A stretch of DNA of 64,000 nt from positions 1 through 64,000 of the forward strand of contig NZ_JBMGJC010000002.1 of the NCBI RefSeq assembly GCF_048984525.1, given 5' to 3'. This document shows positions 24,699-32,836 of this stretch, one piece after another (position 1 is the first letter of the stretch; each line of letters begins with the position of its first letter). Under the pieces are notes generated by a model. It had not been told where the DNA came from, made no database searches, and saw only the letters and a program-made list of their open reading frames with translations. The stretch comes from Syntrophopropionicum propionicicum_A. Lineage in GTDB: Bacteria; Bacillota; Desulfotomaculia; Desulfotomaculales; Pelotomaculaceae. A program made the translations under genes and the position numbers.

Positions 24699-25397
24699 AT
24701 GGATAAAGCGGCAATAGCGGCACTCGCAAACGCAATCCAGATTTTGAACCTGATCGGTAAGAGCGGGGATCCGGCCGGGATAACCTCTTTATTTGCCTGG
24801 ATGGCGAGGTTAGAACAATATGTCGATCAGGTAGAGGGTTATACCGATACCGTAGAGGGCCTCATTGGTACCGCAAACCCGGCAACCGGCGACTTAACGA
24901 CAGTTTTTAAAGGATTAAAGCTGATCACGGATTATGTTGATACCCTGGAAACAAAACTAGGGTTGAACACCGACCCAGCTGGAACAAATACCGTTTTTGC
25001 CCGTTTAGCACAAATGGCAGGTTACACAGATACCCTGGAAACAAACCTGGCTGCCGGATTTATCAGAAGTATTCAACGTGGTACATCTGCCGGGGCCGGT
25101 AACGTAACCATTACGGCGGTTAATACGGCAAAAACAATGGTACTAAGCGCATCCAAAGGGAGCGCCGGTTATGTGGCAGCAAGGGGTAGTGTTTCACTTA
25201 CCCCATCAGGAGGAAATATTCTTGGGTATGCAGAAGATGGTAGCGGTCAATCCTCGGGAGGTTTCCCTACTTATAGTGGCTCAATTACAGGTGGCTCTAC
25301 TGACCTAACAGTCAAGGTTTATAGCGCAAAACTTCTTAATAGCACAACAATTTACTGTGATGGAGCATGTGAATGGCAGGTGATTGAGTATGTATAA
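24699..25397 (+). CDS. Tail fibre/structural protein with helical repeats
   Basis: A 232-residue phage protein. Residues 1-125 are helical with repeated 'GYTDTLETxLgl' and 'DPAGxxxxFARLAQM' segments, likely a coiled trimeric shaft. Residues 130-232 are beta-rich and Gly/Ser-rich ('GTSAGAGNVTITAVN', 'TLTPSGGNILGY'-like), likely a distal domain. A GGAAGGGGTGAT site precedes the ATG. The gene overlaps the next by 8 bases. The exact role (fibre shaft or tip) is inferred from position. Confidence 0.6.
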   Translation: MDKAAIAALANAIQILNLIGKSGDPAGITSLFAWMARLEQYVDQVEGYTDTVEGLIGTANPATGDLTTVFKGLKLITDYVDTLETKLGLNTDPAGTNTVFARLAQMAGYTDTLETNLAAGFIRSIQRGTSAGAGNVTITAVNTAKTMVLSASKGSAGYVAARGSVSLTPSGGNILGYAEDGSGQSSGGFPTYSGSITGGSTDLTVKVYSAKLLNSTTIYCDGACEWQVIEYV

Positions 25398-25596
25398 TTG
25401 GGCTTTAATTGATAAAGTAACTGGTCAAATTATAAACGCTGTCTCAACTATAAACGAAGGGGTTAAACCTTTACCTGAAAGCGAAAACCAGGAAGTACTT
25501 TCAGTGTCTCAGGCTGGTTTTTACGGGATTATAAATGGACAACTAAAATATTACAACTATAATACCGATCAACTGGAGCCCGACGCAACCAAGTAA
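25390..25596 (+). CDS. Small tail-associated protein
   Basis: A 68-residue protein, 'MYNWALIDKVTGQIINAV' with a beta-rich body and Gln/Asn/Tyr-rich end. It overlaps the previous gene (ATGTATAA) and is placed like XkdX or fibre-associated small proteins near the end of tail operons. No family assigned with certainty. Confidence 0.55.
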   Translation: MYNWALIDKVTGQIINAVSTINEGVKPLPESENQEVLSVSQAGFYGIINGQLKYYNYNTDQLEPDATK

Positions 25597-25669
25597 GCTC
25601 ATATATGGGCTAAAATGCGCAGTGAGGCTCCGGCTTTTAAAGGACTGATTATTCCTAGAGGTGATAATT

Positions 25670-26227
25670 GTGGAGTTAGATCGCCTGTTCCAGGTTAATT
25701 TCAAGCCCGTGTGGGCTTTTTTATTTGCTGTTTTTAATTATTTGATCTGTCCGAACGCGGCGTACCTTCCGGCCATTGCGGCGGTCTGGGTGGCTGTGAT
25801 CCTTGACATTTTTACCCGGCTTTTTGCAAATTCACGCCGTTGCGGGGGGTTTTTGAAAGCAATCCGGGAACGGGTTATCTCCAGTGACACGCTTTGGAAC
25901 AGGACTGTTGTCAAGGTAGTGGCATACCTGTGCCTGCAGATTCTGGCCGGGCTCTCCTTACGAGTCCTGCCGCTGGAACAAGTCAGTATAGCCGTGGCAA
26001 CGGTTATCTACTCCTTCCTGTTTGTCAGGGAGGCCACCAGTGTGGTTGAGAACCTGGTTGAAGCCGGGGCAGATGATCTGAAACCCCTGCTTTGCTGGTT
26101 GAAAAGGAAAGAAACGGATTTAACAGAAGACCGGTTGGATGTAAAAAAACAGAACAGCCAATACGGAGGAAAAATAACCGGGACTATCCCTGAACAAGCT
26201 GACCAGGAGGTAAAAAAGGATGTTTAA
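25670..26227 (+). CDS. Phage holin family protein
   Basis: About 185 residues with four hydrophobic segments in the first 130 ('VWAFLFAVFNYLI', 'YLPAIAAVWVAVILDIFT', 'VVAYLCLQILAGLSL', 'VSIAVATVIYSFLFVREATSVVEN'), the last being the conserved 'REATSVVENL' motif of the phage_holin_4/TcdE family. The charged C-terminus is cytoplasmic. It would permeabilise the membrane so the amidase can reach the wall and release the particles. GTG at 25670 follows AGAGGTGAT. It overlaps the amidase gene by 8 bases. Confidence 0.85.
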   Translation: MELDRLFQVNFKPVWAFLFAVFNYLICPNAAYLPAIAAVWVAVILDIFTRLFANSRRCGGFLKAIRERVISSDTLWNRTVVKVVAYLCLQILAGLSLRVLPLEQVSIAVATVIYSFLFVREATSVVENLVEAGADDLKPLLCWLKRKETDLTEDRLDVKKQNSQYGGKITGTIPEQADQEVKKDV

Positions 26228-26960
26228 GGTTGTAATTGATCCGGGACACGGCGGTGAAGATCCCGGCGCAGTTGGTCCCGGCGGGGTACAAGAGAAAAGC
26301 GTTAACCTCGCGGTTGCTAAACGAATTGCTAGCTTGCTATCCCCGGTGGCAGAGGTACGGTTGACAAGGACAGAGGAGGAAGCCCTGGGGACAGATGACC
26401 GGAGTGATCTATATGGCCGGGCGGCCCTGGCCAACGAATGGGTAGCTGATTGTTTCGTGAGCATACACTGCAACGGTGCAGCCGATCCGTCAGCACATGG
26501 CACGGAAACATACCATTATCCCGACAGCGGGCAGGGGAGAGAACTGGCACAGGCAATACACTCAAGATTGATCCCTGACCTTGGATTGACCGACCGGGGC
26601 GTAAAGCAAGCAAACTTTAAAGTCTTGAGGCAGACTGATTGTCCAGCCTGTTTGGTTGAACTGGCCTTTATCTCAAATCCGGAAGAGGAGAGGCTGCTGG
26701 AAAACCGGGACTTCCAGGAGACAGCGGCGCAGGCGGTGGCTGCCGGTATCGCCGATTTTCTTGGGGCGTGTCTACAACCGGCACCTGCGCCGGAGACCGT
26801 TGCTCCCACTAATCCGGAACTGGATGATTGGAAGTTGAAGATCGTGCGGGAAGCACGGGAAGCAGGGCTGATAAGCCAGGACCATGATCCGGATGAATCA
26901 GGTGCGGTATGGTTTGTCCTGGCCATAGCGTTAAATTTGTTAAAGGTGGTGAAAGGATGA
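26220..26960 (+). CDS. N-acetylmuramoyl-L-alanine amidase (endolysin)
   Basis: A 246-residue zinc amidase of the Amidase_3 family. Zinc ligands are His10 (DPGHGG), Glu25 (GGVQEKSVNL) and His83 (VSIHCNG); the catalytic Glu147 is in 'CLVELAFISN'. Residues 1-175 are the catalytic domain, and the remainder is a Pro-rich linker and a helical C-terminal segment that may bind the wall. There is no signal peptide, as expected for a holin-dependent endolysin. It cuts the bond between muramic acid and L-alanine. It overlaps holin upstream and the small membrane gene downstream. Confidence 0.93.
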   Translation: MFKVVIDPGHGGEDPGAVGPGGVQEKSVNLAVAKRIASLLSPVAEVRLTRTEEEALGTDDRSDLYGRAALANEWVADCFVSIHCNGAADPSAHGTETYHYPDSGQGRELAQAIHSRLIPDLGLTDRGVKQANFKVLRQTDCPACLVELAFISNPEEERLLENRDFQETAAQAVAAGIADFLGACLQPAPAPETVAPTNPELDDWKLKIVREAREAGLISQDHDPDESGAVWFVLAIALNLLKVVKG

Positions 26961-27178
26961 GACCGTTTCTGGAGAGGTTGAAATCAAGGAAATTAATCAT
27001 GGCCCTGGTTGCAGCAGGGGTCTCTTGTGTAAAAGCCTGCTACCCGGACTTTCCAGACAAGGCGTTGTACACTATTGTGGGGGCGCTCATGGGTTATGTG
27101 GCTGTTGAAGGTTTAGTGGATTCTGCCGCGCAGTTGGCCAAATGGGCTAAAGCAAAGTGCGATGCTACCGTTAAATAA
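26957..27178 (+). CDS. Small holin-like membrane protein
   Basis: A 73-residue protein: basic N-terminus ('RPFLERLKSRKLI'), two hydrophobic segments ('MALVAAGVSCVKACY', 'LYTIVGALMGYVAVEGLVDSA') and a charged helical end. The layout fits small phage holins or holin modulators. Start overlaps the amidase stop (ATGA). It is the last gene of the tail element and is followed by a strong terminator. Confidence 0.65.
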   Translation: MRPFLERLKSRKLIMALVAAGVSCVKACYPDFPDKALYTIVGALMGYVAVEGLVDSAAQLAKWAKAKCDATVK

Positions 27179-27256
27179 ATACACCTTAAGATAAAGCAGT
27201 TTAATATCATTCACAAAATGGCAAAATGTACTGAAATAGGAAAAGATATTTGGAAC

Positions 27257-27288
27257 AAAACCACCTCCTTTTATTGGGGGTGGTTTTT
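27257..27288 (+). terminator. Strong terminator closing the tail element
   Basis: AAAACCACCTCC pairs with GGGGGTGGTTTT (one G-T pair) around TTTTATT, followed by T residues. It marks the right end of the phage operon. Confidence 0.9.
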
Positions 27289-27377
27289 TGCATTTATAAT
27301 AGCTATACAGTCTTCTCGCCTTTCCCGGCTTTTTAATTAGATATATTTTAAATCCACCAATTAGCTCTTAAAAGAAT

Positions 27378-27956
27378 CTAAATCTCTGCAATATATTCCT
27401 TAACATCTTCCAGCATCTTTCTTCGTGCTTCGTCATCCACATACGGCACGGCAAAAAAATTCTTATGGCGGGCGTCGGTTATTCCTACAAAGCCCAGGAT
27501 CCCCTTGATCATGGTGGTTTCTATAGCGTCAAGCAGGCCGTCCTGGCCGGCTTTTTTTTCGTCGGCGCCTGATGTCGTTATGACAACCGCGCGTTTGTTT
27601 GCAAGCAAACCTGACGGGCCGTTTTCAGTCATATGATAGGCATAGCCAAAGCTGAACACTCTGTCGATCCACCCTTTTAATACGGCCGGATGCGAGAACC
27701 ACCAGATGGGGTAGATAAAAACCAGGGTATCAGCCCAGGTTACATCAGCCTGCTCTTGCGCGGTGTCCTGGAGTGTTTTACCGGCTTGCATCTGCTCGAA
27801 GTCTGAACCCGAGAGGATGGGGTTCCATTTCATGGCATAGAGGTCTTTAACTTTTACGTGTGCATTCTTTTTGGCCAGTTCCCCCCTGACAGTTTCGAGT
27901 ATGGCGTGGTTGAAGCTCATAGGGTTTGGATGGGTGTAAACGATAAGCACTTTCAT
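27378..27956 (-). CDS. Flavodoxin-fold NAD(P)H dehydrogenase (quinone) family protein
   Basis: A 192-residue flavoprotein of the Flavodoxin_2 (MdaB/KefF/NQO-like) family. It shows the FMN phosphate loop near the N-terminus ('VYTHPNPMSFNHAI'), 'TLVFIYPIWWFSHPAVLKGWIDRVFSFGYAY' and 'KRAVVITTSG'. It would reduce quinones or similar electrophiles by two electrons. AGGAGGTA lies 8 bases before the ATG. Monocistronic, convergent with the phage terminator. Confidence 0.88.
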   Translation of the reverse strand: MKVLIVYTHPNPMSFNHAILETVRGELAKKNAHVKVKDLYAMKWNPILSGSDFEQMQAGKTLQDTAQEQADVTWADTLVFIYPIWWFSHPAVLKGWIDRVFSFGYAYHMTENGPSGLLANKRAVVITTSGADEKKAGQDGLLDAIETTMIKGILGFVGITDARHKNFFAVPYVDDEARRKMLEDVKEYIAEI

Positions 27957-28127
27957 ACATGGTACCTCCTGTTTAGTGTCTGTTTTTATATTTGTATTTC
28001 TTCAGTTTTATATGCAAAAATTTAGTGCTTATCGTAAGTTCTCATAAACATCCAGCCTGACATAGTAAAATTTTCCTGTAAAATGGGCAAAATGGTTATA
28101 TAGCTGTAAGGTTGCGGAGGGTTATTT

Positions 28128-29180
28128 ATGAACAGATTTAGAGGTAACAAACTATTATCAATAAGAGGCCGGAATTTCCGGCCGAGTTTCGCGCGCTGGC
28201 GGGAGAGGCGGGATAAAGGCGCTGTCCTGCGTTATTTTTTCCAGAAGCCGAAAGAAGACGCCAGGACCTTGATCGGTAAAAGCGTTGATTATATCGGCGG
28301 GCTTTTGCTGGTCTGGCTGGCCGGTTTTCTATTGCTGTTGAACCTGACCGGCAAGCCCGCCGCTTCTTTGGCCATCTCGCTGCTGCTGCTGGCCGCGGAT
28401 GCTGCGGTGTTGAAAAAAGTTTTAAGAAAAAGGGATAAGAGGCGGAAAATCCAGCAGGGTTTCTGGCTGGCCGGGCAGAGGTTTATGGACGATATACTCA
28501 GGCTGCCTATAAGAGAATTTAAGCCTTATATCAGGGATATGCTGAACAGCCTGCCCGGTTTTCAGGAGGTGACTCTAAGGGCTGACGGGAAGAAGCAGTA
28601 CAAATGGGACGGGCTGATCGATATGAAGGGTATTTATAAAGGTGTCCCGCTGGGTGTGAAATGCTCGCGGCCGGATGGAGACAGAAAAATAAGTTCTGAA
28701 GAAGTCCGGTCTTTTGCCGGCGCCCTGCAGGGTGAAGGGCTAAAGAACGGGATCTATATAACCTCCGGAGACTTTGATGCCGGTGTCATCCAGGTCACCA
28801 GGGAGTCATTCCGGGGAGGCGCCAAAATAATGCTGGTAAACCGGTACGGGCTGGTTGATCTGGCCAGGCAGGCCGGCTGGGGAGTTTTCAGGGAGGACGT
28901 GGACTTGTCCGGAGTATCTCCCGCGTTGAAGAAAAGAAAACAAAATAGCCTTGATGTCTTTCTTGAATCAGCCTTTGGAAACAGAAAAAAAGCAAAAAGT
29001 TACTTTGTTTACGGGCTCCTGCTATACGGAGGTTATCTCATATTAAAAGATACGACCACGTTCAGCCTGGTCTACCTTTTATTCACTGTTATAAATCTTC
29101 TGTTGGGAGCGGGCAGCCTGCTGTTCGGAAAAACGCTTGACCAAACAGATCCCCTGGCCGGACTGGGACCCGAGAAGTAG
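28128..29180 (+). CDS. Membrane protein with Mrr-like restriction-endonuclease fold
   Basis: A 350-residue protein. The N-terminus is very basic, two membrane segments lie at about 60-105 ('YIGGLLLVWLAGFLLLL', 'AASLAISLLLLAADAAVL'), the central part (about 125-270) resembles the Mrr/restriction endonuclease fold ('KWDGLIDMKGIYKGVPLGVKCSRPDG...VRSFAGALQGEGLKNGIYITSGDF'), and two more membrane segments lie near the C-terminus. The usual D...(E/Q)xK site would be Asp of 'KWDGLID' and 'GVKC', so catalysis may be weakened. Role unknown. GCGGAGGG precedes the ATG. Confidence 0.65.
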   Translation: MNRFRGNKLLSIRGRNFRPSFARWRERRDKGAVLRYFFQKPKEDARTLIGKSVDYIGGLLLVWLAGFLLLLNLTGKPAASLAISLLLLAADAAVLKKVLRKRDKRRKIQQGFWLAGQRFMDDILRLPIREFKPYIRDMLNSLPGFQEVTLRADGKKQYKWDGLIDMKGIYKGVPLGVKCSRPDGDRKISSEEVRSFAGALQGEGLKNGIYITSGDFDAGVIQVTRESFRGGAKIMLVNRYGLVDLARQAGWGVFREDVDLSGVSPALKKRKQNSLDVFLESAFGNRKKAKSYFVYGLLLYGGYLILKDTTTFSLVYLLFTVINLLLGAGSLLFGKTLDQTDPLAGLGPEK

Positions 29181-29205
29181 CAATTAGCGGAGCGGGATGT
29201 TTGGC

Positions 29206-30009
29206 TTACCAGGCGGGAGGAGTGTGTTCATCAACGCCGGCGAAAGTATAGCCCCTGGACTTAAGAAAATCAATTATTTCCGGCAGCGCGGCCACATCGC
29301 TTTCGCGGCTTCTGATATAGTTTTCAACCGCCTCCCCCGGGTTTTCCAGGCCAAGGTAAATCTCAGTTCCGTCGTGCATCAGAATAATAGGCGCTTTCTC
29401 CATTTTTTCCATGTTGATGACGCCGTTTTTAACATTTGAAACGAGTTGTTCCTTGCCGATACCTTTTGGGTCCGAGTCCGCGCTGGAGACATTCCAGTCC
29501 AGCGTTTTATAACCGCTGCTGCAAATAAATTCATAAAAATCTTGATTAAGCCTGGAGGAGCCGCCGGGAGCCCTGTATATTTTAACCGCTTTGCCTCCAA
29601 ACGCAGTTATTATTTTATCACACCTGTCCAGGTCAGACAGGAATGCTTCGGGACTTTCGTAAAGCTTTTTATAATCATGGCAGAAGGTATGGTTGACGAC
29701 ACTGTGACCCTCGTCCAATATCCGCTTGAAAACTTCAGGGTTCTTTTCAATATTGCTCCCGATTACTACAAATGTTGCTTTTACGCCGCTTTGTTTCAGG
29801 ATGTCAAGGATCAGTTTTGTAAAGTATGAATTGGGTCCATCGTCAAAAGTCAGGTAAACCTTCTTGGCCGGATCAGGAACAATATCCTGGGCGCCCGCCA
29901 CAACAACGGCCTCATGTCCGGCTGGCGCCAGAGGCTCGGTTGATGCTTTGGCGCAGCCGCTGATAAGAACAGCAGCCGCAATAATCAGAAGCGCGAATCT
30001 GTAAATCAT
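29206..30009 (-). CDS. Polysaccharide deacetylase lipoprotein
   Basis: A 267-residue secreted lipoprotein: signal peptide with lipobox LISGC (lipidated Cys19), short linker, then a NodB homology domain. Motif 1 TFDDGP, the metal His pair 'HTFCHD', motif 3 'YRAPGGSSR', 'LDWNVSSADSD' and 'ILMHDG' are all present, so the metal-dependent active site is complete. Likely deacetylates N-acetylglucosamine in peptidoglycan at the outer face of the membrane, as PdaA/PgdA-type enzymes do. Single gene. Confidence 0.92.
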   Translation of the reverse strand: MIYRFALLIIAAAVLISGCAKASTEPLAPAGHEAVVVAGAQDIVPDPAKKVYLTFDDGPNSYFTKLILDILKQSGVKATFVVIGSNIEKNPEVFKRILDEGHSVVNHTFCHDYKKLYESPEAFLSDLDRCDKIITAFGGKAVKIYRAPGGSSRLNQDFYEFICSSGYKTLDWNVSSADSDPKGIGKEQLVSNVKNGVINMEKMEKAPIILMHDGTEIYLGLENPGEAVENYIRSRESDVAALPEIIDFLKSRGYTFAGVDEHTPPAW

Positions 30010-30186
30010 GTCAAGCTCCCCTTAAGCGATGTTTGTATACCTTACGCATAACAAAGACATCTTTTTTAAAACAATAGATATGTTTCCTTGTTTTTTTGTG
30101 AAGTCCTGCCGGAATACGTCGGTTTTTCTGCCAAAGTACTGTAAATGTTTTTTTTGCATAAAATATTTGGGCGGGAGGTTTTTTAA

Positions 30187-30411
30187 ATGTCTGTAAAAAA
30201 CAGGATCAGGCACTGGAGACAGGAACTGGGTTATGAGGACTGTCTTCAATTTGCCGAATTAATAGGTTTTTCCGCCTGGATGGTGGAAAGGTGGGAAGAA
30301 CAGAGAATTCAGCCAACGCTTGAGGCCCTCTGCCGGGTCAGAGAAAGACTGCTTCCTCACTGTCCCGGATTGAAACTGGAGGACCTGGTAGACTATATTC
30401 CCGAGGATTAA
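30187..30411 (+). CDS. Small helix-turn-helix protein
   Basis: A 74-residue protein with a Cro/CI-like helix-turn-helix ('QFAELIGFSAWMVERWEEQRIQPTLEALCRVRERL') and nothing else. Likely a DNA-binding regulator; its target is not apparent. GGGAGG lies 9 bases before the ATG. Its stop codon runs straight into a terminator hairpin, so it is monocistronic. Confidence 0.8.
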   Translation: MSVKNRIRHWRQELGYEDCLQFAELIGFSAWMVERWEEQRIQPTLEALCRVRERLLPHCPGLKLEDLVDYIPED

Positions 30412-30435
30412 AAGGCCGGTTGTATCCGGCCTTTT
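30411..30435 (+). terminator. Rho-independent terminator
   Basis: AAAGGCCGG (30411-30419) pairs with CCGGCCTTT (30426-30434) and continues in T. Confidence 0.88.
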
Positions 30436-30547
30436 GATATTGGAGACATACCTCGACATGCTTATGACAAAGGAGTGTTCCCCTGTGTAACACTTACTAC
30501 CACAAGTATCGTCATAGAGCAAAGCCATATAATCGGGGACATAAATT

Positions 30548-30660
30548 GAGTCGTGGGTCGTGGGTCGTGAGTCGTGGGATTCATGTATTCCATTCGAGTC
30601 TTTAACCCTAAAGGTCTGTCATGCACTCTCACGTCTAATATCTCATATCTCACGTCTCAT
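30548..30660. repeat. Dispersed intergenic repeat, copy 1
   Basis: Left arm of imperfect GTCGTGG/GTCGTGA heptads (30549-30578) and right arm of CTCACGTCTAATATCTCAT-type units (30627-30660), with an unrelated centre. A homologous copy lies in reverse orientation at 63031-63134. Confidence 0.65.
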
Positions 30661-30665
30661 TTAGT

Positions 30666-30723
30666 GTGTCCCCGTTCCGCTGTCATAGTATGTTTTGTTA
30701 CGATACAAGTCTGCTGAAATACG
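30666..30723 (+). repeat. Direct repeat 1 of a 57-58 base unit
   Basis: Begins GTGTCCCC, ends CTGCTGAAATACG. It matches the unit at 30787-30843 with only a few differences. Between the two copies is a run of CGAC-containing heptads (30761-30782). Confidence 0.75.
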
Positions 30724-30786
30724 TGCTAAGAAACCGAACGCTTTGTTTTTTCCGACGTCCGACATCCGACGACTGACGACTGAATT

Positions 30787-30843
30787 GTGTCCCCATTCCG
30801 CTGTCATAGTATGTTTTGTTACGATACGAGTCTGCTGACATAC
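30787..30843 (+). repeat. Direct repeat 2 of a 57-58 base unit
   Basis: Begins GTGTCCCC, ends CTGCTGACATACG. A third partial start (GTGTGTCTCCATTCCG) follows at about 30847. The 30436-30959 gap thus consists mainly of repeats and holds no gene. Confidence 0.75.
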
Positions 30844-30959
30844 GAGGTGTGTCTCCATTCCGATGTTGGGGACTTGTCTTTGCAGCCGGCTGCAATTATT
30901 ATTATAAGCAGGTGGAGGCGCCGGTTATCGCTTTTTATTTGTATACAAGGAGTATGTGA

Positions 30960-31706
30960 ATGCATTACAGCGAAAAGATTAACTGCCTGGCTGGCTTTAT
31001 AAAAAAATCAGCACACACCTTAGCCCTGACCGGGGCGGGCATAAGCACCGAAAGCGGCATCCCGGATTTCCGCAGCCCCGGCACCGGTCTCTGGACAAAG
31101 TTCGACCCAATCAAGGTAGCAACCGTGTCCGCACTGAAGCGCGACCCTGCCGCTTTTTACGAAATTAACCTTGACCGCTGGACCCGTTATACCGGGGTTG
31201 AACCCAACGCCGCCCACTATGCCCTGGCCAGGCTGGAGAGTGAAGGCCTCCTGCAAGGCGTGATCACACAAAACATTGACGGCCTGCACCGCAAAGCGGG
31301 GTCAAAGCAGCTCTGGGAAGTGCACGGCCACCTGAGGACCTGCCACTGTATGGGTTGCAAGGAAAGCTACCCGTTGGATTTCCTTGTCAACCAGTTTAAC
31401 GACGGGACGAACCCGCCCCGCTGCAAGAGATGCGGTGGTGTGCTGAGGCTTGACGTGGTGTTGTTCGAGGATCCGCTGGGGGAGGATTTTACGGGGGCTG
31501 TATACGCTATGAACAAATGCCGCCTGTTGATAGTGGTAGGCAGCAGCCTGCAGGTATACCCGGTGGCATCGCTCCCGGAAAGGGCAAGGCAGCTTGTTAT
31601 TATTAACAAAGAACCCACCCCCTGGGATGACCGTGCGGATTTAGTGATCAATGATATGGCGGGGAGCGTCCTGACCGACGTCCTGGCCGCCCTGGAAAAG
31701 CTGTAA
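30960..31706 (+). CDS. SIR2-family NAD-dependent protein deacetylase (sirtuin)
   Basis: A 248-residue sirtuin. NAD-binding 'TGAGISTESGIPDFRS' and 'GSSLQVYPVASLP', catalytic His in 'QNIDGLHRKAGSKQLWEVHGH', and a four-cysteine zinc site (CHCMGC ... CKRCGG) are all intact. It removes acyl groups from lysines, typically regulating acyl-CoA and acetyl-CoA synthetases. AAGGAG precedes the ATG by 9 bases. It stands alone after the repeat-rich gap. Confidence 0.94.
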   Translation: MHYSEKINCLAGFIKKSAHTLALTGAGISTESGIPDFRSPGTGLWTKFDPIKVATVSALKRDPAAFYEINLDRWTRYTGVEPNAAHYALARLESEGLLQGVITQNIDGLHRKAGSKQLWEVHGHLRTCHCMGCKESYPLDFLVNQFNDGTNPPRCKRCGGVLRLDVVLFEDPLGEDFTGAVYAMNKCRLLIVVGSSLQVYPVASLPERARQLVIINKEPTPWDDRADLVINDMAGSVLTDVLAALEKL

Positions 31707-31763
31707 AATTGGCAATATTGACCTTCATTAAGCTGTTTTAAAAACGGGAAAGATAAAAAAGGT

Positions 31764-31792
31764 TTGACCGGACAGGGGAATTGGCAGATTAT
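31764..31792 (+). promoter_or_regulatory. Probable sigma-A promoter
   Basis: TTGACC (31764-31769), 17-base spacer, GATTAT (31787-31792), placed 54 bases before the rhomboid gene. Confidence 0.55.
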
Positions 31793-31846
31793 GAAGAATA
31801 TAATTGATTAGATTCGCCGTGTTAAGGATACAGGAGGGGACACCGC

Positions 31847-32515
31847 GTGATACCTTTAAGAGACGATATTCCTTCCAGCACCTTCCCAGTTGTAAATTAC
31901 CTTTTAATCGCAGCCAACCTGGCTGTCTTTGGCTTTGAGCTGTCATTGGGCAGGTCCCTGGACCAGTACATATATACGCACGCGGTTATCCCGGCCCAGG
32001 TGGTCAGTGTCGGTTTGACAGCGGACCAGTTCATAAGGATGACGGTAACCATGTTTTTCCACGGGGGCTGGCTGCATGTACTGAGCAATATGCTGTACCT
32101 CTGGATCTTCGGCGATAATGTGGAAGACCGCATGGGCCATTTTAAATACCTGGTATTTTACCTTATAGCCGGTTATGTCGCCACGTTTGCCCATATATTC
32201 TTCTACCCAACGTCAAATACTCCCCTGGTGGGCGCCAGCGGCGCTATTGCGGGAGTCCTGGGCGCATACCTGATTTTGTTCCCCCGGGCCAGGATACTGA
32301 CACTGATTTTCATTTTTATAATCATCCAGGTTATACCCATACCCGCCATAGTGTTCCTGGGCATCTGGTTTGTACTCCAGCTGTTAAGCGGCACTGCCAG
32401 CTTGTCCGGCCAGGCGGCACAGAGCGTGGCTTTTTGGGCCCATGTGGGGGGGTTTGTGGCCGGTATGCTGCTGGTGAAATTATTTGTCACGAGGAAGGTA
32501 AATATTAGATACTGA
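31847..32515 (+). CDS. Rhomboid-family intramembrane serine protease
   Basis: A 222-residue membrane protein with six or seven hydrophobic segments. Catalytic Ser131 in 'LVGASGAIAGVLGAYL', His199 in 'FWAHVGGFVAGM', and the conserved 'FFHGGWLHVLSNMLYLWIFG' (His77, Asn81) mark an active rhomboid. It would cut single-pass membrane proteins within the bilayer. GTG start with CAGGAGGGG upstream. A weak hairpin (AAAAAGG/CCTTTT) follows at about 32520-32536. Confidence 0.93.
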   Translation: MIPLRDDIPSSTFPVVNYLLIAANLAVFGFELSLGRSLDQYIYTHAVIPAQVVSVGLTADQFIRMTVTMFFHGGWLHVLSNMLYLWIFGDNVEDRMGHFKYLVFYLIAGYVATFAHIFFYPTSNTPLVGASGAIAGVLGAYLILFPRARILTLIFIFIIIQVIPIPAIVFLGIWFVLQLLSGTASLSGQAAQSVAFWAHVGGFVAGMLLVKLFVTRKVNIRY

Positions 32516-32577
32516 GCTTAAAAAGGATCACCTTTTGCCTTGTCGAATCTTTTAATAAATAAGGCTGAGGTGATAAT

Positions 32578-32745
32578 ATGATCAAATTTATCTGCGACTG
32601 TGGCAACCAGGACCCGGTAGGATTTGACGTATACGTGTCTCAGAGCGACCTCTGCGATATCCTGACAGTTGTATGTAAATGCTGCGGGGATATCAGGGAA
32701 GAATTTGTAGCCTGCGACAGGGGCACAATTTCATTAATGAAGTAA
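32578..32745 (+). CDS. Small Cys-rich protein, 55 aa
   Basis: ATG with GAGGTGATAAT upstream opens a 55-codon frame ending TAA. It has cysteines at 6, 8, 26, 33, 35, 36 and 46 ('ICDCG', 'VCKCCGDIREEFVACD'), a small zinc-ribbon-like pattern. It ends 6 bases before a strong terminator. The good ribosome site, Cys pairs and terminator argue for a real gene; function unknown. Confidence 0.7.
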   Translation: MIKFICDCGNQDPVGFDVYVSQSDLCDILTVVCKCCGDIREEFVACDRGTISLMK

Positions 32746-32750
32746 GTTTA

Positions 32751-32780
32751 AAACTCCGCTTTATTCAAGCGGGGTTTTTT
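32751..32780 (+). terminator. Rho-independent terminator
   Basis: AAACTCCGCTT pairs with AAGCGGGGTTT around a short loop, followed by TTTT. Confidence 0.9.
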
Positions 32781-32836
32781 CTTTGGCAAATGCCCTGCCC
32801 CGGCATAAAATGTATAAATTTATTATTACCGGGGGT

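Noticed and set aside
8521..27362. AAATCTACCAATT (8521) and AAATCCACCAATT (27350) flank the tail element like attachment sites
   Set aside because: Only 12 of 13 bases match in AT-rich sequence, and there is no integrase; this is not enough for an att call.
30548..30843. Possible CRISPR array in the repeat-rich gap
   Set aside because: Only two long repeat units plus degenerate heptads, no regular spacers, and no cas genes.
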